Below, in pieces: positions 57,778 through 64,000 of a DNA stretch of 64,000 nt (position 1 is its first letter; each line of letters opens with the position of its first letter). The stretch spans positions 41,442,401 to 41,506,400 of the forward strand of contig OY754465.1 of assembly GCA_963575645.1 (NCBI GenBank), given 5' to 3'. A program made the translations under genes and the position numbers. The notes beneath the pieces are model-generated. The model searched no databases. It saw only the letters and a list, made by a program, of their open reading frames with translations, and was not told the origin of the DNA. This DNA comes from Xanthostigma xanthostigma. Its lineage: Eukaryota; Arthropoda; Insecta; Raphidioptera; Raphidiidae.

Positions 57778-58699
57778 CTAATATAATTCACACCGATTTA
57801 TACGGAATGTTCGGTTTTATATACATTTAGATTAGAGAAATTTCCAGAGTAAATCTCTCCAAATCAAGTGAATATAAGATTCTTTAATTTGAAGTTTTAG
57901 GAGTATGTTTCATTTGTTTTATATATCTTTTGTTATCTATAGTTCATTTCGTTGTCATGGCTATGTTAATAAAACTCATCGATTCTTAATTGAAGTCACT
58001 AACAGCAACGGTTATCTAGGCCTAATACAGTGGAAGTTTTCTTTGCGGATAGTTCTATTAAGTGAACATTTCCCTTAAATGGACAAAATTTGCAGATCAA
58101 TCTTTGCTCCTATTATTTTATGTATATAAAAGGCTTTCAAATAAGCGAACACTGACACACGGATGTAGACACAAAAATCATCCCCAGGTGAACAAAAATC
58201 TCTCACAAACGGACACGCAGCTCCAAAAAGTGGATGCATATAACATACCTATGTAATAAGATACTGTTTTACTGTAGTTATTTGAACGTGGGTAAAAACA
58301 AGACTGTCTTACTTAAAATAAGAAAATGCTTACAAAAGACTAATTGGAAGTAGTTCATGTGTTTGAAAAAGAAAATGTATCCAGTACTTGGCGTAAGACT
58401 GTAAGCTTGGATAGTGTAAACTTGAGTAGTGTAAGCTTGAATAGTGTGAGCTTGCTAGCGCAAGGTAGCAGAAGGCATATAGGAAAAGCGTTGACAGCTT
58501 AAATAGTGGAAGACAAAGAAACCATTTGACAAAAATGTGCTTCAAGTATCTATGTGAATCAAATGAAAAGTTTTTAAAAAACAGAAGGTTTAAATATTGA
58601 TCGAATGTCTTTGGAGTAATGTATTACTAAACCATTTTCAAATATATAAAACTTAGTTTTTTCCTTTGTATTGCAGTCTCTGTTTTAATTTATTATTAT
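57778..58699. other. ABCC10 intron sequence
   Basis: Upstream (5') of the first ABCC10 exon found. No TMD0 exon could be supported. Contains the 15-bp minisatellite at 58,401-58,460. Confidence 0.4.
58401..58460 (+). repeat. 15-bp minisatellite, 4 units
   Basis: Units GTAAGCTTGGATAGT, GTAAACTTGAGTAGT, GTAAGCTTGAATAGT and GTGAGCTTGCTAGCG. They give the repetitive SLHYS-like peptide on the minus strand, which I do not regard as coding. Confidence 0.8.
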
Positions 58700-59044
58700 T
58701 GTTTGGAACTCAGTGTACGATGACAATCTTCATTTTAATGACTGTTTTAACATGTTTCATTCTGAATATTGTAGACTCTTCAAAATAGCCTTCCCTGTTA
58801 ATAAGATAAAAAATAATCACCTCACAAAGCCATGCAAAACTTGGATCAGCAAAGGTATACTTATTTCTAGAGATAAACTTAAATTTTAGGACTCTATATG
58901 TAAAGCCTCTGATAATGCGCATATTAAGGACTATTACCACAGATATAAAAAGATTTACAGAAAGGTGATTACAGCAGCTAAACTAAAACACAACTCGGAT
59001 CTATTAACTAATTCTAAAAATAGAAATAAATCTGCTTGGGCAAT

Positions 59045-60059
59045 AGGTCATATGCATGAGATTCCAAATTGGTTTAAATTTTTATTTCGAAATATATTTT
59101 AGTACCTGATCATATCGTAATGGTTATTTTATTAATGTAATCACTGAAAAAAAATACAAATAATAAACAAGAAATGTAGAAAATACGCGCTATTTTCGAG
59201 TTATCAAAACGCAACGTGACGTCAGAGTATATATCAACAACAATTTCCATGACGACTGAAAGAAAACAACAAATAAACTTCATTTAGAACATTGACAGTT
59301 GGACATCAAGGTTGACATGCATCGTATATCATGACGTCACATAAGCCCGCCAACATGGTCGATTGTTTAAACCAGAGGTTCCCAAACTTTTTTGTTTCGT
59401 AGACCACTTGCCATGTTTTTCGGTTTTGGGTAGACCCCCTGCTTATCTGATATTGATTTTTTGCAAATTCATTAATTTCAAATGTATTTTTGACAACCGG
59501 TATAGTGCTACTCACTTTGAACGATTTAAATTTAAACGGTAGTGAAATGTAGTGTGAAATGTCTAGTTTTATACATTTATTAATTAGATTCAAATTAAAC
59601 GAATCAAATTAAAATTTGCTTTCTGTTACATAAAATAACTAAGTAAGCAAAAAATAAATACTTTTAGTGTGAGGGATGAACCTGATGCTTTAATAATAAA
59701 TTTTTAACATTTGGCATCAATTTAGTTAGATTTAATCTTAAATCTCTTCGGTTAACGATGTCCAGTTTGTTTCTTTTTTTGTAAGGAGATTCACTATCGT
59801 TGACCCCCATTTTCATTTCATGGACCCCCAATTTTTCTTCCCCCTGATATGGACCCCTTGCAAGTTGTCGTCGACCCCTGGCGGTCGATATAGACCACTT
59901 TGGGAATCACTGGTTTAAACTGTCTATTTTTGAGTGTGAAATTTAATATGTTTTTTCTTATGATAATATTACATTTTTAAATAATTATTAATTTTTTTCC
60001 GTATTATGGTTGACTAAATAATCAATTAAAATTATAAAAGAAATACATGCATATGACCT
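59045..60059. mobile_element. TIR DNA transposon (non-autonomous) inside the LINE
   Basis: Bounded by perfect 14-bp inverted repeats AGGTCATATGCATG, with the flanking dinucleotide AT on both sides (59,043-59,044 and 60,060-60,061). Removing the element and one AT restores the LINE reading frame, which fixes the boundaries. It has no transposase and is itself interrupted by a hAT MITE. Superfamily unknown. Confidence 0.85.
59373..59912 (-). mobile_element. hAT-type MITE, copy 2
   Basis: 540 bp between 8-bp direct repeats GTTTAAAC (59,365-59,372 and 59,913-59,920), the hAT signature. Ends are CAGAGGTTCCCAAAC and GGGAATCACTG. It is non-coding. It matches copy 1 at 4,118-4,650 in the opposite orientation and sits inside the TIR element at 59,045-60,059. 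Confidence 0.92.
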
Positions 60060-60069
60060 ATTATAAATA

Positions 60070-61558
60070 ATAACACTAGTGAGTCAAATACTACATCAAT
60101 AAATGCGATCAGTAATAATGATCAACTTATCAACAGTGCTACTGACATTGCCAACATTTTCAATAGCTATTTCGTTAACATAAGTGCTAACACTGCTGAC
60201 AGTTTAAATGCCGAATTTAACGTCTCATCTCAATTGGAAAATCCTAATAGTGTCTTTTTATCTTCTGTTCAGTTTAATGAAATTCTTAATATTGTTTCTA
60301 ATTTATAATCAAGTTCCTCTTGTGGAATAGATCAGATTGCAGCCTCTGTCTTAAAAAAATGTTTTTCTTATATTGCCGAACCTCTTACCTTTTTAATAAA
60401 CAAATCATTCATCTGTGGTGAATTTCCCACAGCGCTTAAGCAGGCTAAAGTAGTACCTATATTCAAAAAAGGAGATCCTAATGACCATAAAAACTTTAGA
60501 CCTATATCAGTGTTATCAGTTTTTTTAAAAGTCTTTGAAAAGGCAATGTGCGGTAGACTAATTTCATTTTTAAATAAATTTAAAATTTTAAACAAGTGCC
60601 AGCATGGCTTTGTTAAAGGTAAATCTACAGAAACTGCAATAGTTGATTTTATTGCATATATTCTAAGTGCGATAAATGAGCGTATAGCTTTGTCTCGAGT
60701 GTCCTATTGGATTTCACTAAAGCATTCGACTTGGTCGACCATAACATTCTTTTAAAAAAACTTGACAAGGTGGGCATTAGAGGCAATGCGTTATTATGGC
60801 TAGAATCGTTTTTGTCTGATCGTACGCAACGCGTTTATATAAATGGACAAGCGTCTTCTGAATTGTCTGTTAAGAGGGGAGTGCCTCAAGGTTCTACATT
60901 GGGTCCGCTCTTGTTTATAATTTACTCAAATGATTTACCGTCGACTCTAAGCAGCAGCACTAAAGTAGTCATGTATGCTGATGACACATCCTTATTAACT
61001 AAGCATACACACTTAACTGACTTAGAAATTAACTCCAATATTATGGCAAATTTTGTATTTGATTGGAGTGCACACAATAAGCTGCAGTTGAACTTAAATA
61101 AAACTGTTTCAATGCTGTTCTGCAATAAGCAAGCCAAAGTTAAAACCGACCCAACAGTTGTTATTAAAGACCACCTTATTGACAATACGGACTCATTTCG
61201 ATTTCTTGATGTGACAATACATTCGAACCTTGACTGGACCAACCATATCAATGATTGCTCCACTAAAATAGCAAGATCAATTTTTGCTCTACGCAGACTC
61301 TCGTCCATCGTCGACAGACAGACGCTTTTGACATATTACTTCGCCTCCATTTACTCGCACATTAATTATGGAATTCTTGTCTGGGGCTATTCTACATGTT
61401 CGAATCGTATTTTCATTCTACAGAAGAAAGCCTTAAGAATTTTTAATCTTAGATCACGTGACACCTGCCGTAATATTTTTATTGGACAGAAATTGTTGAC
61501 AGTGCCATCTGTTTATGTTTATAAAGCTGCTTTCTTTACCTTATTCCTTACGAAATAA
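60070..61558 (+). pseudogene. LINE reverse transcriptase remnant
   Basis: Reads as RT over two frames: to about 60,700 (PIFKKGDPNDHKNFRPIS, FVKGKSTETAIVDF) and from 60,707 (LVDHNILLKKLDKVGI, GVPQGSTLGPLLF, the catalytic YADD box near 60,975). A TAA stop interrupts it at about 60,307 and a frameshift falls near 60,700. The C-terminal part after 61,300 keeps the usual SIYSHINYGILVWG region, and there is no intact ORF. Confidence 0.88.
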
Positions 61559-61923
61559 GAAACGCTGTTAGTTGTCGACAATTCAAAAGAAAACTTAAGG
61601 CTTTTCTTTCTAATAAATGTTTTTATTCTGTAGAGGATTTTTTTAATATTTTTTTTATATTTTGTTTGTATCATTCATCAACTGACTTCTCTTATACAAT
61701 TTCTTTGTCTTTGGAGCAATAAAGTATTATTATTATTATTATTAATAAAAGGTGAACTAAAATATAATTGATATACTTATTTTTATCAATTCTATAAATC
61801 CCAGTAAAACTGCACGACATAATTAAAATTTAAAAAAAAAAACAGTAAACTGTGAATTCACGAAATTAAAAACTCGGTTCGCAGTACGAAACCCTGCCGA
61901 CAATATAGTGTATTTGCTAATAC

Positions 61924-62004
61924 GTACGGAAGCCGGGTTGGCTCATTGGTGACTAGTGGAGTAGTACGGAAGCCGGGTTGGCTCATTGGTGACTAGTGGA
62001 GTAG
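61924..62004 (+). repeat. Tandem duplication of a 40-bp unit
   Basis: Two exact copies of a unit beginning GTACGGAAGCCGGGTTGGCT. It contains TGGCTCATTGG, which is close to a pol III A box, so it could be a piece of a tRNA-derived SINE; there is no B box in view. Confidence 0.75.
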
Positions 62005-62043
62005 TGGCACCGCACACGGGCACTTCCAACATGTTAACGCGTG

Positions 62044-62567
62044 CACGCGTTAACATGTGTCCGTGTGCGGGATAAATGCAGATTTCTGCCTTATCCGTGT
62101 GCGGGATAAATGCAGATTTCTACCTTATCCTGGAACGGTAATCGAGCTATCTCTGTCTTTTAACTGTCAAATTCTGTGAGCAGCGTTACTTTTTGCATTG
62201 AGGTTAGGCGTAGCTGAAGTTTTGTTTATAGTGAAATAAAGTAATAAAGAATTTCAAAGTAAACATTAGAAATGAGTTTATTGTTCATCACAGGTAATTT
62301 TACGGTAACATTTTCATTTTTAATTTTAACGAAACTCATTTCTAATGTTTACTTTGAAATTCTTTATTACTTTATTTCACTATAAACAAAATTTCAGCTA
62401 CGCCTAACCTCAATGCAAAAAGTAACGCTGCTCACAGAATTTGACAGTTAAAAGACAGAGATAGCTCGATTACCGTTCCAGGATAAGGTAGAAATCTGCA
62501 TTTATCCCGCACACGGATAAGGCAGAAATCTGCATTTATCCCGCACACGGACACATGTTAACGCGTG
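62044..62567. mobile_element. 0.52 kb foldback element
   Basis: Near-perfect inverted repeat with ends CACGCGTTAACATG and arms of about 230 bases. Each arm begins with two direct copies of a 35-40 base unit (GTGTGCGGGATAAATGCAG...TTATCC). Abuts a reversed terminus on its left side. Confidence 0.85.
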
Positions 62568-63435
62568 GATCATAATAATACAAAAATAAAACTGAAAATA
62601 ATACGAATACCTGGCTAAAATATAAATTTTAGCCATACTTTATGAAAAGGAATTTTTAGAAATTAGTTTGGAAATTAATATTTTGCTTGACACCTTCCTT
62701 CGAGAGTATTCTTGTGTAATATTAATAATACTTAAAAAAATATTATTTGTTTTTGCTTTACGCCCCCTCCCCTAGGAAAAAAATATCTACGCTCTTGGAT
62801 CTATAGGTCTACGCTGCCTGACCATAATAAATATTTTTCATACTTAAAACACTTTGTATCTGCTTACAAAACGTTACTCTATTTTGAACGCATACCGAAA
62901 GATCTATTCATGTGCAAACATCTACTGGCGCGTTTAGATGGGAGTTAAATCGTGCAAATGTCGTGATGCTCGACGCCGTTCATGGCACGTGTTACGTCCA
63001 TGGAACGTGTTTGTGCTTATTATGTGAATGTGTTTGGACTATACAATATGGCCTTTGCAGATAGTGACATTTAGCTTACATTTATTAGTTACTAGAATAA
63101 TCAAAACAAAAAAAAACGATTCAATTAAACTGTGAAACCAAAAAGATCTATAAATTTTAATTTTTTGGTATTATTCGTTTTTTGCGCCCCTAAGCATGTG
63201 CCTCCAATGCCCCCAATGGGGATACCGGAACTGTCTGTATTAAATGTTAAATTAAAACTATTTTTTTGCTTGGATACAATGCCGAAATGTTCTGGACACT
63301 GACGAAAAATACTTCGCTATGAGGAAAACCCTATTGCAAAATATTTAAAAAAATACCCATGAAACTAAAGAACTAAAAACATAATTTGCTCTTATAAAAA
63401 TACAACTAAAGATATTTTCATGATACTAGGTAAAC

Positions 63436-64000
63436 CAGGGGTTGGCAACCCGCGGCCCGTGACTGTTTTATAATTAAATAAATAATTAAATTAATTTTCA
63501 CAAATCCTTTTTCTTGTGATATTGAGGATGTACCTAGTCATTTACAAATGAACGTGATTGATCTCCAATCTAATGATACTCTCAAAAACTCTTTCTTTGA
63601 AATCAAAGATCTTGTTAAATTTTATGTCAGTTTGCCATCTAATTTTGACGAATTGAAAAGGTTTGCTCTGCAATTAATTACAATTTTTGGTAGTACTTAC
63701 TTATGCGAACAAACCTTTTCGATTCTCAATTACAGAAAAAATAAATATGCTTCTCGTCTCACAGATGAGCATTTGAGAGCTTATCTACGAATTGCAACTA
63801 CAAACCTGGAAGCTAATATACAACAAATAGCCACTCAAATACAACCTCAAACGTCACACTAATTTTTGTAAAAGAACAGTTCTATTTTGAAGTTCTCAGT
63901 TAAATTTTTAATAAAATTCAAATAAAATATTTTCGAATTTTTAATATTACAAATACCTATTATTAAAATTATAAACAAGTGCGGCCCGCCTTAATCAATT
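63436..64000 (+). mobile_element. Decayed hAT transposon, running off the window
   Basis: Starts with the hAT-type terminal sequence CAGGGGTTGGCAACCCGCGG and contains the C-terminal part of a hAT transposase. A GC-rich GCGGCCCGCC motif near 63,983 suggests the other end lies just past the window. Most of the transposase gene is deleted. Confidence 0.8.
63494..63862 (+). pseudogene. hAT transposase C-terminal fragment (dimerisation domain)
   Basis: About 120 residues, with the open frame starting before the ATG at 63,548. It reads NPFSCDIEDVPSHLQ, then YLCEQTFSILNYRKNKYASR and LTDEHLRAYLRIATTN, the hAT dimerisation domain of the type also found in ZBED5/SCAND3-like domesticated genes. The DDE catalytic core and BED finger are absent, so it cannot transpose. 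TAA stop at 63,860. Confidence 0.88.

Larger units (their letters stand above)
58700..61745 (+). mobile_element. 5'-truncated LINE (Jockey/CR1 type), interrupted and dead
   Basis: A non-LTR retrotransposon fragment. The 5' part (about 58,710-59,044) reads as the region between endonuclease and RT (DNLHFNDCFNMFHSEY, WISKGILIS, KSAWAI). It is interrupted by a TIR element at 59,045-60,059 and resumes in the correct frame (INNNTSESN). RT runs from about 60,100 to 61,558. The 3' end is an AATAAAG followed by a TTA-repeat tail near 61,720-61,745. It has in-frame stops and a frameshift, so it is inactive. Clade is not determined. Confidence 0.85.

Noticed and set aside
58330..58545. Hydrophobic 71-codon minus-strand ORF as a possible ABCC10 TMD0 exon
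   Set aside because: Half of it comes from the 15-bp minisatellite; no suitable splice sites and no resemblance to TMD0.
58710..58940. 76-codon minus-strand ORF
   Set aside because: Antisense to the 5' part of the LINE, which reads sensibly on the plus strand.
60922..61308. 128-codon minus-strand ORF
   Set aside because: Antisense shadow of the LINE reverse transcriptase.
1..64000. tRNA, rRNA or CRISPR structures
   Set aside because: No A-box plus B-box pair at tRNA spacing, no rRNA-like block, and inverted repeats are singular rather than regularly spaced direct repeats.

Overview
The window is AT-rich, intron-containing, transposon-dense eukaryotic DNA. It looks like an insect (or close arthropod) genome: there are spliced genes with GT/AG introns, insect-style Helitrons with CTAG ends, hAT elements, a Ty3/Gypsy retrotransposon and a Jockey/CR1-type LINE. 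I see no bacterial gene organisation, no CRISPR array and no virus. The order cannot be fixed from the sequence alone.

Two host genes are well supported. On the minus strand, 46,593-57,777 carries 16 consecutive exons of an ABC subfamily C transporter that fits ABCC10/MRP7. All junctions keep the reading frame and give 1,422 residues to the natural stop; the N-terminal TMD0 exons are missing and should lie upstream, beyond the transposons at 58.7-61.7 kb or outside the window. On the plus strand, 40,236-42,006 is a two-exon, 168-residue EF-hand protein resembling EFCAB11. The two genes converge tail to tail, separated by about 4.6 kb that holds a 1.2 kb palindromic element.

The rest is mostly mobile DNA. 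1-15 kb: a hAT MITE, foldback sequences, a long-TIR element with another repeat inside it, and AT-rich sequence without a recognisable gene. 15.97-22.67 kb: a complete, apparently young Ty3/Gypsy element on the minus strand with 982-bp LTRs, a 4-bp target duplication and gag and pol in the same frame separated by one TGA. 22.7-40 kb: a series of foldback elements and MITEs, including a 2.0 kb inverted-repeat element with a second 0.83 kb one inside it. 43.7-45.0 kb: a nearly perfect 1.2 kb palindrome, one arm of which recurs at 15 kb. 58.7-61.75 kb: a dead LINE interrupted by a TIR element that is itself interrupted by a hAT MITE. 61.9-64 kb: another foldback element and the start of a decayed hAT transposon that still encodes a transposase C-terminus and runs off the window.

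The two genes have no visible functional link. ABCC10 is an ATP-driven exporter, and the EF-hand protein is probably a small calcium-responsive adaptor. The strongest unusual signals are the gag-TGA-pol arrangement, the number and nesting of long palindromes, and the transposon ending about 25 bp from an ABCC10 splice donor. I did not find a convincing new multi-gene system.
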